A stretch of 64,000 nt of DNA from Litoditis marina (lineage: Eukaryota; Nematoda; Chromadorea; Rhabditida; Rhabditidae): NCBI GenBank assembly GCA_964036275.1, contig OZ038433.1:29867485-29931484 (forward strand), in the 5' to 3' direction. The notes beneath the pieces were generated by a model. It saw only the letters and a list, made by a program, of their open reading frames with translations. It did not search any database and was not told the origin of the DNA. Made by a program: the position numbers and the translations under genes. Of the stretch, positions 43,501-57,000 are shown in pieces; the first letter of the stretch is position 1; the number at the start of each line of letters is the position of its first letter.

Positions 43501-43679
43501 ATCAGAAATATCGTTTCTTCGTTTCGGGATTTTTGGTGAACTCAGCCCACCAATTGGTGTATCTTGAAGTGGGACGACCGTGACAAATGGATTAGCCAGA
43601 TAACGTATATTATGCAAATGAAGAGAATATGAAGAAAGGAAATAGTCAAAGGACGGCTCAAGTTTGTAGTTGATAACAT
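37583..43679 (-). CDS. Second FkbM-type methyltransferase gene, ~11 exons, one junction unresolved
   Basis: Exons in transcript order: 43551-43679, 43294-43337, 43204-43275, 43082-43150, 42213-42359, 40987-41059, 40837-40893, 40630-40703, 39997-40095, 38147-38271, 37583-37646. The last eight keep one frame and align with exons 2-8 of the gene at 745: ISLGVGKDIGAEE and FFGADP, FFHTAIG, HFIETDVRRK, IDQIMIDIEYAEY, INIEIH, and CRSRYL before the stop. Exon 1 encodes a membrane anchor, as in the paralog. IEGAEY is IEYAEY here, a change at a usually invariant Gly. The exon 3 to exon 4 join does not keep frame with any GT donor I found, so there is either a missed exon boundary or an early disabling change. 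Its exon 8 donor is GTGGGT where the paralog has GCGGGT. Confidence 0.75.
37938..38133 (+). mobile_element. tRNA-derived SINE, copy 10 (tRNA-like part best kept)
   Basis: TAGTCGTCGCTC at the left, then GTTGGTATAGTGGTTAGAAG (A-box like) and GCGAGGTTCAGTTCTCAC (B-box like), ending TTGGCACTCTCTATAG. It lies antisense in the last intron of the FkbM paralog, ending 13 bases from an exon. Confidence 0.72.
38550..39935. mobile_element. 1.4 kb foldback element with ~620 bp arms
   Basis: Starts GGGCCTGGATCTCTAATTG and ends with the inverse CAATTAGAGATCCAGGCCC. Arms of roughly 620 bases match inversely, including TCAACGCGCGCAAAACGTGC and CGAATATCGACATTATGTT; a ~90 base spacer separates them near 39.2 kb. 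The outer arms carry AATTGTCC repeats. TAT lies on both sides, a possible 3 bp target duplication. No transposase. In an intron of the FkbM paralog. Confidence 0.88.
40484..40612. repeat. ~125 bp palindrome with GAGGCCGTATGC ends
   Basis: GAGGCCGTATGCCTGAAACA is inverted at the right as TTTCATGCATACGGCCTC; inner arms share GGGATAGCAT and CCGGGCCGGG. Intron of the FkbM paralog. Confidence 0.75.
41535..41899. repeat. GGAATTG-repeat core flanked by GTGGTTAA ends
   Basis: GTGGTTAAGGAATTG at the left and GGAATTGATTAACCAC at the right enclose about 330 bases of GAATTGGAATTG words. Design resembles the ACTCGAAA elements: short inverted ends and a one-directional simple core. Intron of the FkbM paralog. 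Confidence 0.7.
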
Positions 43680-44400
43680 GAGTACGTCTGAAACTGAGCA
43701 TAGAACTTCTATATTCAAGTAACCTGTTTCGAAAATACAGAAGCATAGAACGTATAGCTTTTTTGAAATTTCATTTCGTCCGAAACTATCTCCTATTCCG
43801 AGCAAACTCTCAACTCTCCATTGAAATTATGCACGCAACTATATTCATATTCGATGAAACTGTAATAAACAGGACTAATTAACTATAAGACATCTTCTCT
43901 CACATGTTAATGAAACTGCCAGGTTTGTAGGGGTTTCGGATAAATTAATATCAGTTGGGTGAAAATAATATTTTTTACAAATTGGAGATGTACACGTTGT
44001 TGGTTTGAAAACGTATGTTGAATAACCTTGGTCATAACTGTGTCATCACGAGAATTCATCTCGATTATATCTTTTTCGACAAAACGTTCAAAGAAATCAA
44101 CAAATTACTGGGAGGAACTTTCATCCCAATTGCATCGAACAGAGAAGAGGCTGCGTTTTCGATACTCAACTCATTTCCCGTATCATTCAGATTGTAAACT
44201 CCTAAAAACATGTACGTCTGAATATCGACTATTTATTGGTGCTCAAAAGAAATAATCGAAAACGTGAATTTCAACAAAATTACCGACATGAAATATTTAC
44301 TTAATAACAACATTCAACAACGTAACTCGGGCGAAGAGATCGCGAATAGAACAAATGATACAAAAAGAACACAATGATAAATACTGGTCGTGAGGTGCTT
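43680..44400. other. Spacer between snr-1 and the FkbM paralog
   Basis: Both genes read on the minus strand, 720 bases apart. No exon seen, nor the short spacing expected of a nematode operon. Would hold the snr-1 3' UTR and the promoter of the FkbM paralog. Confidence 0.5.
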
Positions 44401-47197
44401 TTAACCTCGGAACGAACCACCCGGACGAGACATACCACGGGGACCTCCGCGACCACCAACACCTCTGGAAAGAAAGAATTTCACTATTCGAAACCATCTC
44501 TTTGTATCCACACACAACAGCTTATTCAGTGACTGAACCCCTCGTACAATAATATTGTGAATAACTGTTTCGCAACTTCAAAATAGCCAATAGCGACATG
44601 GTACCCAACAAACTCCCCACACTGTATTGCAATATTTGCACAAATATTTTGCTTCAGCTCATTTTTGAAACATTCATGACCATTTGAAACTGAAACAGGT
44701 GAGATAGTTTTGGTTCGAGTGATTGTGAAGTTGAGCACCCCGCGAACTCGCCATGTTACAAAGCCACAAGTTATAGATGGCCACTATAATTTTCCGATAA
44801 CTGCTCAATTTCGAAATAGTGACAAACAAAGGGCGATTTTGTTGGTTGCTCCATTGACCCATATATTTTTCATTGAAATCTGGATTTTTAAAAATAGTCG
44901 ATTTTACTGGCAGAAAGGTCACATACCACCCACTTCTATGGTTTGGTTATCTGGATGAACACTTGATTTTTAATAAACTTTTGTGAACGACAAAGTCGCA
45001 TTACGTATAAATAATGATGTTCCCCCAGCCCAGGTGAAGAAAAAGTTATGGATCACCCGATCAGCTAACCGGGTTACCGCACCTATGATTTGAAATTTGA
45101 ACAACTGATGTGGTATGGCTGGAACCGGTTCTTATTTCCTCCCTACAAATCGCAAATACCTGCGGAATGCCGTTCCTCTGCCTCCGCGACCACGTACTGG
45201 CGCGTCCTTTTCTCCGAGACCCATACCGATGGCTCCCTGAAACAAACTGATAATAATACAACCTGTATTGCGGATACTCCGCATACAGAACGAACATTTA
45301 AATACAACTAGAAGAAATCTATGGCGAAACGTAAACGAGTTTCAAAGAATTGAGGATTCGAACCTACTTACAAGAAAGGCAGCGTTAAGACTTGTAACTA
45401 AATAATTTGGAACAGCTGGTATTATTATTTGCACTTTTTTCTAGACATGCGAATAAAAAGAAATTGATCATAAATAGACTAAGGCCGCATTCATACTTTT
45501 TACGTCGACGTTCAACGCCGGCGTTAATAGTGAAGAAAACATACGTATTGATTGGCGCCGGCGTTAACGCCAATAAAATCGATGCGTATGTTTTCTTCAC
45601 ATTAACGCCGGCGTTGAACGCCGACGTAAAAAGTATGAAAGCGGCCTAAGGCTGCGGCCATGCTTTTACGTCGGCGTATTACGCCCGCGTTTTTCATGAA
45701 CAAAACATGGCTATCGATTAACGCCGGCGTAATCAATACGCACGACATACATTGTTTTGCGCCAACGTAAAACGCAATACGATCAATACGCACGACATGC
45801 ATTGTTTTGCGCCGACGTAAAACGCTCGCGTAAAAAGTATGGCCCGGGCCTAAGACCCAAGAATAGCACTATCTTATACTCATACCTTCTGTGCCCTTCC
45901 AATATTCTTGAACATAGGTGCGTTTTTCAACATGTCAGGGAGAATCATAAACCTGATCTGTAAATGAAAATTATTGAGATCTCATAAAAATCAAAATCAT
46001 TTGCCTATATAAATATATACTGCTAACTTTTCAAATTTAAAGAATTGTTTTTGATAGCATGTAATGTAAAGTTTTAGTTTTCGATAGCATGTAACTAAAA
46101 TTACCGGAATCGTAATACGATTCCCGTTCTTTATCTACTCAAAATCAAAACTCGTAGTTGCGTAGCTCGAGTTGAGAAATACTTTCGAATCAGAACCAGT
46201 TTTTGCTTAGGCTCCCGCAACCCCAATTCCGCTGTGAATGAAAAATGCCCACACTACATTTTTACAACATAGTATTATAAGTTTTCAGTTTTCAGAACAC
46301 TCATTACTAACTGCATCTTTTTTTGATTTATTAAATATCCAACCTTGTTTCCTCTGATGAAAACATTATCCAGCTGGTGAGTGCGTCCATCCCGGAATGT
46401 GACCACAACCTAAGAAGTTAAGATTATGTCGGTGCTAACAACTAGCAAATCATTTTTGACCATAAAATAAAATATATCGGGTTCATGTGGTTCACATCCT
46501 TAACCACAAACAAACAATGTTATTTAATTGAATACGATTGTTGTTGATAGCCAGGGGTGACCACAACGTTTCCCGGCATCACAGTACGGCAGTACGACGT
46601 CCCCCTCTATAAAAATGAACTTCGCCGAAAAGCATAATATATATGGCCAAATTTCAGAAAGTTTTTCTAAAATTGCGAAACATCAGCATTATTTTCAACC
46701 ATTTTCGCACCTGGGGGTCTTCTACATATTTATATAATAAATACACACTTTCCTTGCTATAATATGGGTTTAGTGTTTACCTCAGCCATTTGACAGTTCA
46801 TGTTGTCCTCGGCTTCTTGTAGCTTTCCACGGTAAACTTCGCCTGGAAATGATTTTCACGAGTCAGAGAGAACAGAGAAAACTGTACTTTAACAAGCAAG
46901 CTAGGTACCACATCCTTTATTTCATCATGACTGATCTCGAAAACAGAAAAACTGGATGACATTTTTAGATGGGAAGAGGATGATAGTACAAACCCTGAAC
47001 TGATGAGCAATCGAGCAGTGACTAAAATGAGCTTTGAATCAACTTGTAGGCGGTAGATAACAAAATGACTATCGCTCCTACACGCTCTTTTTAAGCGCCT
47101 GGACGTTTTAACATTACTAACCGGTAACTGTTTCGAGTGTGACGATATGACCTTCGGCTTCATGAAGAATTTTGATGGGTACACCGACAGAGGTCAT
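44401..47197 (-). CDS. snr-1: Small nuclear ribonucleoprotein SmD3
   Basis: Exons in transcript order: 47122-47197, 46781-46842, 46344-46409, 45886-45957, 45160-45236, 44401-44464; 138 aa, frame intact. SmD3 is one of seven Sm proteins forming the ring on spliceosomal snRNAs in the nucleus. The Sm fold fills residues 1-80: [31 protein letters not shown] (Sm1), then [17 protein letters not shown] (Sm2, with the typical IRG). The tail is Gly/Arg-rich ([15 protein letters not shown]), the SmD3 site of symmetric arginine dimethylation in other animals. Length and features match C. elegans SNR-1. An acceptor lies just upstream of the ATG (exon edge 47199), fitting trans-splicing. Introns 2-5 are long for such a gene; intron 4 contains palindromic elements. 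Confidence 0.97.
45482..45853. repeat. Two adjacent ACGCCGGCGT-rich palindromes
   Basis: The first, about 45482-45650, is bounded by AGGCCGCATTCATACTTTTT and its inverse AAAAAGTATGAAAGCGGCCT. The second, about 45651-45853, starts GGCTGCGGCCATGC and ends AAAAAGTATGGCCCGGGCC, with repeated GCACGACATACATTG. Both carry TTAACGCCGGCGT words. Intron 4 of snr-1. Confidence 0.78.
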
Positions 47198-47199
47198 AT

Positions 47200-48079
47200 C
47201 TGAAAGAAATATTGAACATAAGAAACACAATTGTTGCACTGTGGGTGGATCATTGCAGAAAAAGCTATGAATGTAAAAATTGGAGAGGACAGACAAAGTA
47301 AGAACAAAGAAAATCATCACTGAATTAAACAACCATACGTACGATAAATAGAAACTACAATGACGCTAGAAGAAACTTGATATGTTTTGAAATGCTCAAA
47401 AACCACAGAACGTCTTTTTATTTTAGTTTCTATTTTGACCGCACAAAGTGTTTGTTTGTTAATTTATGACTACTGAACAAACTTGGCTATTTACACTACA
47501 TTTAAATTATATACAGAACTTTATAACGCGAACATAAACTGGTTGGAATGAAAGAAATAATTCTGTATTCAAATGCAAAATGGCGGAATTTCGAATTTGG
47601 GAACCGCCCCGCGACTACGGCCCTGAATCAATAATTACGGGGCCCGCGGAGCGGTCATGGCACTTTGCCAGACGTTCAAAAATTGGCTCGCACCAGTTTA
47701 TTTTTTATCAATTTAATTACTTAAGTTTGAAGTTTTCTATCAGTTATTAAGTTATCAGTTCTCATCCGATTTTTGTGATTTTGTTCAGAACCTGAATGCG
47801 GCATTTTTAGGGTGTTAGGGTGCTGTTCGAGCCGTTATCCCATCGATCTATTTATTTATTTATTTTATTTTGTGCATTCAATCATACAATTCTACATTCA
47901 GTTAAAGAAGTTGCTATTTAAATTTTATATTTACCAGTTGGTTTTCCATTCAATTTGTTTTTTAATGAACACTATGCTTCTTTGTTCTGTGAGAAACTGC
48001 TAACGATGATCGGTTATGTAAACACAACACTCAGTTTCAGCATGTTAATCGCAAGATTCTGTTCGGGTTGAAGTCAGAC
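47200..48079. promoter_or_regulatory. Divergent promoter region of snr-1 and snx-13
   Basis: About 880 bases separate the two start codons, which face apart. A GC-rich block at 47600-47690 (GGGGCCCGCGGAGCGG) stands out in an A/T-rich setting. A TTTCAG acceptor ends at 48039 before the snx-13 start, a likely trans-splice site. No specific factor site is claimed. Confidence 0.5.
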
Positions 48080-51000
48080 ATGATCTCATCATCAAGCAAG
48101 TGCTATGGGGCCCTCGGGCTCCTTCTGTTTGTTGCTACCTTTGGTGTTAGTGGAATTTTCATTGGACTGTTGTCTGTAGCAGCTTTTCTCACAAGGTGAG
48201 TTGGTTGTAAAATGTACAGGCAAATCTATTTTCCAAGCGTGCGTTTCACGCCCGCCAAAAACAGTAATACGCCAACTGCATAAATACGTATATTATTTTC
48301 ACTATTGACGCGGAACGTGAAACTTTCGCGTCTCGGTTGATCTAGATTTAACTTTTTTTCGCTAATTTTGATTGCGGCAGCAGTTGCTAGACTGCTATGC
48401 TATTCTGTTCAGTAATTTCTATCTGCTTCCAGTTTTTGCTACGTGATCTACAGTCGAGGTAGTAGCAGAGCCGCGGACCTACAAGCTGACTTCAATGCCC
48501 TGTCAGGTATGTTAGAAAAGACGCAAGACGTTAAAAAAACTAAGCAACGAGGTCCATCTTGAGTTGAAAATTCATGGTGAACCAAGAAAACTGAAGAAGG
48601 AGCATCCTGTGTTCGTTTATTGTTTACATATATATTAATGTTTGTATCAAGTTGATATGATTATTTGTATTTTCTTATTTCTCCAAATCTTGATTCTCGT
48701 GCTCCAGACCATCGTTTCTCCCCCGGATTGTCATCTTTTCTCAAAACGAGGAATAAATTCAATGACAAATCCAGTTATGAACAAATCCATTCAATGACCG
48801 GTTCGTCTACGATGGATGCTGAACTTGAGCAGGTCCCATTTTATTTTCAAAATGTAGTTCTCGTTAATTTTTATCGGGACCTCACTGACACATGATGTTT
48901 CCGATAAGGTGAGTATTCTACAAAAAGAACCTAGTTTTTTTTCCATCCGGTTGTGCATCGAGTTGATTTGGCTGATCTTACCAAATGTAGTAGTAGTATT
49001 TTTTCTGAAATTCGGACTACTTCACAGTATAGGACCATCCGACTATTAAAAAAAATTTTTTTTTTGAAAAATAGGGTCACATAATTTGGAAATTTAAAAT
49101 ATCGGGACTCAAAAATTGGGAACTCGACCAAAAAACCGTGTCTTTGTTTTGACAAAGTAGGTAAGGGACCCTATTGTGTAAGTTCATGTCTTATGGAGGG
49201 AGGGCCGCTCACAACAGTTAGCTGGTGTATGAACGCCGCGAGCCCCGCTAGATAAAACTGTCATGTTGATATCTATCCCGTGTTTCAGATACTTCACCTT
49301 ATTGTCCGCGACTATGTTGATTCCTGGTATCGCCCACTTTCTTCCGATGAACTCTTTCGAGAAAGTCTGAAAAGAACAACACGTCGATCAGTTGCGGCGC
49401 TCTCACACAGGTTAGCAGTGTTAGCACTCGTTCATCTGTTTTTCATTTTCGAGTGAGTACACCAGTGAGTTCCTACCGTGCAACTCTGCTTCGAAAAACG
49501 TAAAAGTTGTCGAATTAATTACATCAATATAAAACTTCAAATGGTTTTATTTTCAAACTCTTTGTTCTTTGCCGTTGAACTTCCATTCAGTGTATGATTC
49601 ATTTGAATGTTTCAGCATGAAACAGGTGGATTGGGTGCCGTTCGTGACTCGTCACGTGGTTGACGACTTTGCCTCTCATCTCCGACTATTCCGCATGGCC
49701 ACTGAGAAGGCGGCTCGCATGAAAAACGCGGGTGGGTAGCTTTTTACAAAAGTTCTGTTCGCCAAATATACAGAAAACAGGTTACTTTTTTGCTATTATC
49801 GGGAAAATTTGCCTTTTTTTGATGCAAACTCATAAAGTTGCTGTATTTTACTGTCACAAAACTTACCGATGTGTGATAATAATCTGCATGTAAAGATTGC
49901 GCAACGATGATACATGATAACAAACTTTCAGGTGGAGAAGCAAGTAAGGATGATTTGCTGAGCTTCTTTTTTGACTTCGAATTGGAGATGGAGAAGGACT
50001 TGTGTCGAGATCTGCTGTCCACAATGCCTCATTATGAAAATGGTAAGATTTCTGTTTTCGATGAGTTTTCGATTTGATGGATCGAAAATATGTTTTTTTC
50101 TCTTTCTTTTTTTTCTCAATGTTGGCTTTCCCATCCAGCAGACTAGCTAAGCGTCAGGTTTTTCCTATCAAACATTGGTGGCAAAAGTTTATTCAACTAA
50201 ATTGCCCATCCATATTTGTTATCCATCGTATATCGTGCATCGTGCTGAAAAAACGAATAAAATAATATAATTTGGCGACATGCTGGAAGCTGTTGGATAC
50301 TTAAGTTTTTTTTTGGATACCTAAATTATTGATAAAGTATGTTAATTTCAGCGTATCTTCATGATCTGGTGGACATAATCCTCTATCTCATTATGCCTCC
50401 GGAAGATTTTCGCTGTCGCCCACTTCGCTTTCTGCTCCGTGAAGTTCTAGGTACGAATTTGTTTCGCATTGTTTAGATTAACTTTTTTGGTTCCAATTGG
50501 AAATAGAAAAGTTCACCTATGCACTTTTGACATGGTTCGTAACAGTACCTTTACATCGCGCAGTTAAATAAGTTCTGTACTTTTTCGAGCCAACCAGCCG
50601 TTGAACATTAAAACCAACGGAAGCGTATAAAGTGTACAATTACGCGAACTGGTGAGTATTAATTTAATTTTTAGTCGCTCATCCACGAAACACATCGTCG
50701 CATGTGGGTCAAATCTATTTTGTCTGATACAAATATAGTATGAAAATTACATTTTGGCATAGCTAACAGCTATTAGGGTTGTTAAAGTCAAACTCGAAAC
50801 TCGATCCGACTAGAAAAACTTTTCGAGTCGAGTCGAGCTCGAAAACTCGAAAAATTGAAATTTTGAACTCAATTAATAACCCTAACAGCTATCAACTAGC
50901 TACGATCTACGAACTCCTCATAATTGCAGTTCGTCGTCTGATCGTTCCTCTTTTGGACCATTTCTCCTCTCCGGATGAGATGAACCAGCTGCTGGTCTGG

Positions 51001-54000
51001 CTGGTGAGTCACTGCATACTGTTATAACTTGGTTTTCATACACGGGACACGGCCAAAGGTCTACCATTTCTCCTGAAAGTCGCGCTCCCTCCAAAATAGT
51101 TGAAAACTGCGATTACCTAGCGACCACTACTTCTCATAAAAATTAGTTCGCCTATCGCCTCCCCCATCTCATAAGAGACCTTGGCGGTGTATGTTGGTTT
51201 TCTATGGTATTTTGCTCTAAGCTAACTCGGTGTTTCAATCGGAAATCGGAAGATAAATTGTCCAGAAAAAGCCTGTGCTGTTAGTTCTAAAGTGCATCAT
51301 AATAAGGTGTGACTGTTCATGAAATCATCAATACGGATTACGGAATCCGTTTACGATTTTAGATAGTTGAATACCTCAAACTACGGTTTTATTGTTATAG
51401 GTATATCTTTTGGTATAAGTGAGTAGGTAGTCGATAGTCGTGTATTGTGTCCTTTCGCCTGTCTATCTTTATTTCAAACCAGTTCTGTCTTGTTCACCTC
51501 TATTTGTTTCATTCGCAACTTGTTTTGTAATTTTTTCGCCTTATCTATTGTGTTATTTGCAGCTGAGTGAGGTGTCGCCCCGCCCGGAAGACTTTGTCCA
51601 ATGTCTGGAGAAAAGTCAGTCCATCGAAGAGTTGGAGGCCCTATTCAAGTCGATTCTCCTCGAAAAGACCGTGTTACGGGGAAAAGACTCGGGCGGAGAG
51701 CAAGGTTGGTGGGTGGACACTGGGATGGCCGAAAAGTTGACCATTTGACCTTTCTTCCCTGAAAATTGGCATTTTGAGAAAAAAGTTCAATTTATTTTCC
51801 GTTTTTGGCGCCTGTAGACGTTTATAACCCCCCATAAAAAGCCTACTCGTAAGTTGTGGTTGTTTCTTGGTAAAAATGTTAACTTGCGCAACCGACAAAG
51901 TAAGGCCGTGTTACATTTACATTAGTAGTCTGTACATTGTCAGCATCATGTTTCAGGCGTGTTTGTGAAGCAGCAACTGGGTAGCATGGACTTCGTGGAG
52001 TCTGTCATCAAACGGAAAATGGCGCTGATTGCAAATCGGAGCATCGATTCTGGTGTTGACATTGTAAGTCACGTTTGAAGTTAATGAGAGGAAAGTTTTT
52101 GCTTCTACACCGTACGTAGCCACCTGACTGATGTATTTCGAAAGCTCTCACAACTAAAACCTGAGATTCTAGAAATTGCAGTTTGTTTGAAAATTATGGG
52201 CAGATTTTCCTTAAACTCCAACGTATGTCTTATACTCTATAATAGTATTTCACTTTCAAGCGGTCTTCGGGTAGTGTCGGTTTGAGGGGTTGAAACGTTC
52301 CATCTAAACATTCTCTCCACAGAAAAGCCAATAGTTTTATTGGGTTGGAAAACGTTATATTGTCTCACTTAATCCAGTTGAAGGAAAAATTAGGAATCTC
52401 ACGGTCAGTAAACGGGGGGCATCAAAGTAATGACTCGATCTTGTTCACCTCATACCTTATAGGCCCGAGATATTGATTGTTCTGGCGAGGTGCTGGTCCA
52501 GCTCCCTATCCACGTGGTACTAACGAACAGTGTGGCCGTTTCGTATTTTATCGATTATCTACAGTCGGTTGGCGGCCAGAACTACATCGATTGTTATCTG
52601 GCAATAGAGGTTGGTGGCAGCCATACGTAGTGGCAGCTGGCAGTTATCGTGGTCTTGTGGCATTCTTTTCAGCTCCGAAATGAAGAAATTTGCATATTTT
52701 GAAGCAGCATTCCTAATAATAATAGTCTTTCACGGCAACTATTACATCCGTGTTTAGCTTCTTGCAGTTTAGTTGGTTTAAATCGAAGAAGAAGCTCCGA
52801 GGTTTCAAGATATCTATTGTCTAGATGTCTTGTAATTATGGCAGCCCACATACCCTATAACTGTCCCAAACACAATGAACAAGGTGACAGTTGAGGCGCT
52901 TGATGACAGCCTAAGTCTTTCCTTATTCCAGGGTTTCAAGGTGTCGGTGGAGCACCAGCTGCGTTCCCTTGCCATTGGAGAATCGGCCGATCGAGAGGTG
53001 TACGATACCATCAAGGAGGCCGCCCACTTTATGTACCAGCAGTATCTGTCACAAGAGGTTGGTCAGATAAATACTTTACATTATGATTTTTTGTGCTCTA
53101 TTTCTTCCGTTTGTAACTTTATTCGGGGTCATTAACAAATACATAATATCGGCAACCTTGAAAGGACTTCTCGTGGTTGGGGCGAAGATCCAGAAATCAT
53201 TTTAGAGAACAATAGTTGAGGTATCACTAGTCGCCCCTTAAAAAAATGGGGCATTCGCATTGAATTTATAACTTCTTCATTCTTTCTTTATTCTCATATT
53301 CCCATAGATATGCTTTGTTTTGGAGGTGCAGTGATGGTTTCATCTCGCATTGGTTGGATACGGAACAGGACATTGTGTTTAGAATACGTGGGGCGACTTT
53401 GTTGTCAACAGAGATTTTTTGGAAATGGAAATTAGGTGTTTAATCTGGGTAAAGATACTACAAAACTAGATTTTTACCAGTAAATGTGACATTTTTGCAA
53501 CTGGATCAGTTCAGACTCATTTTGAAGAAAAACGGGTGATTCAACTTTCAATCAAACAAAGTTACCCTAAGTTTGATGAGAGAGTAACCAAACTTCATTC
53601 AGGCCATAACCCGTGTCCCACTGGATGAAAGTGTTGTTTCCAAGTTTTTGGCGCGGCTCCGAAACGACGAGTCATCCGATTTATGGTTCGAGGGAATACA
53701 GGAAAAGGTGGGCCGAATTACTATATATGCATATTATTTTTCGTTTTCATTCAGTTCACGCAGACAATTTAGTTTTCAGATGAAACCATATGTGAAATAG
53801 TTCAGAATCGGGGCGAAAAAAGTCAGCATGATCAGCCCCAAAAGTGAGCATGAGCAGCCTCGGAAACACAAAATAACAGTGATTTCGCCTAAAATCCTCA
53901 ACATTTACCCCAAAAGGTGATCATGGCACAATCGGAATCGGGTAAAAGTGAGCATCAGCCATTATCAGAATAAAGGGGTATTTTAAGTATGGATGAAACA

Positions 54001-57000
54001 TACTTATTACGGACTGACTGGACTGGATGTTTCTCATCTGAAATTCTTGATTCTTGCGAAATGGGCAATCAAACTGTCCGTTTTCTTGGTTCTCTGGCTC
54101 ATGCGAACACGTTAATCAGTGTGTGATCTTGATCAATCACTTCTTGTTCAGATCTCTTTTTCAGATAGTGGAGCTGCTTCGCAACGATGAACATTTCTAT
54201 CCGGGTTTCAAGCGAAGTCCGCTATACCAGCAGATGTTGACCGAATTGGGAGTTATTGGTGAGAATAGCATAGAGCGTACGTAGACAACTATATGCAGCT
54301 GTGAGAAAATATGGCGGCAGTTCTAGAAGTATGGGGGCGGCTTTATCGTAGTAGTTTACCAGAAGAACGAAAATATTTTCTTTTCGGTTTGGGCACCATG
54401 TCTGATTTTAATATGATTAGGAAAAAAATAGGAAGATATTATGTCGTGCATTCATGTTTCAAATTAAATAAGTAAGTATTTTGCCGTTTTTTCCAGAAAA
54501 CGAGGAAGAGAGAGGCGAGAGTCCGTCTGATCGATCTTCGCCCTCAGTCGCTTCCGAGGGGGGACAGAGCACGACGAACAGAGTAGGTCAAACAGTATCA
54601 GACCAATTCTATATCTAACAGAATTCTATGGTGGTAAACTAACCCGTTTGTGCGAACCCTGTTACTGTTGCGCTTACCTAGACCTACTTGGAAAGAAATG
54701 CAATTGAAATTAGGTTTCCGTTAAAACAGCGTTGGATTGAAGAGTACTTTTTTTTCGTTCCAAACAATTCAAACTATTTAGTTACTTGACCAAGGGTTAC
54801 TTCAGACTTGACGGTAAAACTATCCTCTTACGGGTACCCCCACACATGGTGGGCACCTGCGGTGGCAGGGTAAAAATCCCCCCTTCCTCCCCACGTGGGT
54901 CACTGGTTCGGTCATTGGGTCATAAGGATTGAAAGCACAGCAGAATCATAGGAAAGTCCCCTCGTCAACCCCGATCACTAAAGAGCTTGATCCAAGAGAC
55001 ATCTGACGTGGTTAGGTAGTCGTCATCTCGAGGAGCTCGATAGAAAGGGCATCCGAAAGTCTTAGATGGCAAAAGGGGACGCGCGTCAAAAATTAGGAAG
55101 AGCCTTTGTCCTCAACTGTTTGCGGCTTGAATACAAGTTCTCTTATTCCGACTTGGTTAGGTAGTCATCATCAAGTAGAAACATGTAGACAGGCAAGAGT
55201 CTCAAGGGTAACCAATAACTGTGTTAACCAATAATTATCATTGTATCGTACCCATGATTCACATGCTATTTTTCTTCGTTCAATTGAACTAGAACTAGAC
55301 AAATGATGGTAGAAGTAGTCCCATTCTCAATTTTCAGACAGATGAGTCGGAAATCAATTCTGGTGAGCCGGTGACTTCGGCTGTGGTTGAAACTCTGGGA
55401 ATAGGACAGCAGGTTGGTTTTTACATAAACCATTCTCTTATTTTGATTTATGTCCACTTTTCCACGAGCTGACTTATGATAACCGGATTTATCTATCCCG
55501 ATGAATCGTATTCTTGTCTCGAAAATGAACTTGTAAATCAAGAGCGGTTAAAAACGTATCAGCTTGTCCAACAAGGTTTTCTTCGAACAATCCGTTTCGT
55601 TTTGTGGTTTGATCTTGCCGAATGCCGACTGTGGACGGAATTTCATATATTTTGCAATTTTGCGGAGAAGGGTAATGTACCATTTGATTCGAGAGTAATG
55701 ATATATCATCTATTTCGTGCAGAGTTGGTCTGCTGGACCATAATGGCACGTAAGCAGTCATAAGTTCTGCCCTTATTGTCTATCTCGCAGGGAAAACAAT
55801 CGTTCGCTCTATACAATGTGCGCGTGAGTAGAAGTGTGAACGGAAAGAAGGTTAGCGGCTGGAATGTTCTCCGCAGATACAACGACTTTCATACGCTTCA
55901 CTCCTTCATCATTGTCAAGGTGGGTTATCGGAAAGTGCATCGACAATATTTCGCGTATTCTGATACTGGAATTGAAATTGAACTTGTCACTTGTGTGCAA
56001 GTTACCCATTAGGGTTGTTAGAGTCGAACTCGAAACTCGAATCGAAAATTGAAATTTCTTAAAATTTCCAAAAACTCGAAATTTTGAACTTGATTAACAT
56101 CCCTATTACCCATACCAGCTATTTCGTTCCCGTGTAACGTGTGTTCTTCTATTTCAAAAATGAAAACTCGTTAGAAACAAGCTACATTACCCTTTTTCAG
56201 CCTCGGTAGGTGGGTTGCCTGTGCTTTGGATTTGATCTGTTTCCAAATGTTTTTTTTTCTACAGACAGACGGCTGATTGTAATGAATTGCACTTATCAAT
56301 TGAGTTGTGTTTTCAGTTTCCGAAACTAGCTCATCTGTCGTTTCCGGGTAAGAAGACGTTCAACAACCTTGATGCGCATTTTCTAGAAAGGAGGACGAAG
56401 GTGAGCCTTTTTGCTATTCTTTACTGTTCAGTAAGTGTGATATGGAGGATCGTGAAAACAGTAAAATGCTGCCTGAGTTTGGGGTTTTCGTAACCTTCTC
56501 CACTTCCACTGTTGTTCATTTGAAACTTCTCAATTTCATCTGAAGTTTATGTAACATCTTCAGATGTTTTTCTAAAGTGCTCATTTCTCTGTGATGAAGT
56601 TGAATAAGTATAGAAGTTGTTAATCCACTCTATTCTTTTATCATTTTCATTTGGTTGGAACATATTTGAAAGAAAGCAATTTGGTTTGGTTTTGTATTGA
56701 AGTGGAATAAGTATGTACTTTCTGGAAAATTCATCTCTCCCTTTAGTTTAGTCGAACGTTGTGATTTGTGATTTCAGGCGCTCAACCAGTTCATACAGTG
56801 TATTCTGCAACCGGCTCTGCTTCGATCCCACCCCGAACTGGACAAGATTGTCTTCGATTTCCTCAGTCAAAAGGACTACATTGGTACCAGGGAACCGCTG
56901 GGGAAAAAGGTGCGTTTTCCCTAATAATTCCGATTTCCCATTAATTCCATCTTATCTTTAGCGTCTCTTCCCAAAATAACCTAAGTTATCGGGGAAATTC

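Noticed and set aside
43369..43746. 125-codon minus-strand frame
   Set aside because: Out of frame with the signal-anchor exon that overlaps it (43551-43679), and without recognisable motif.
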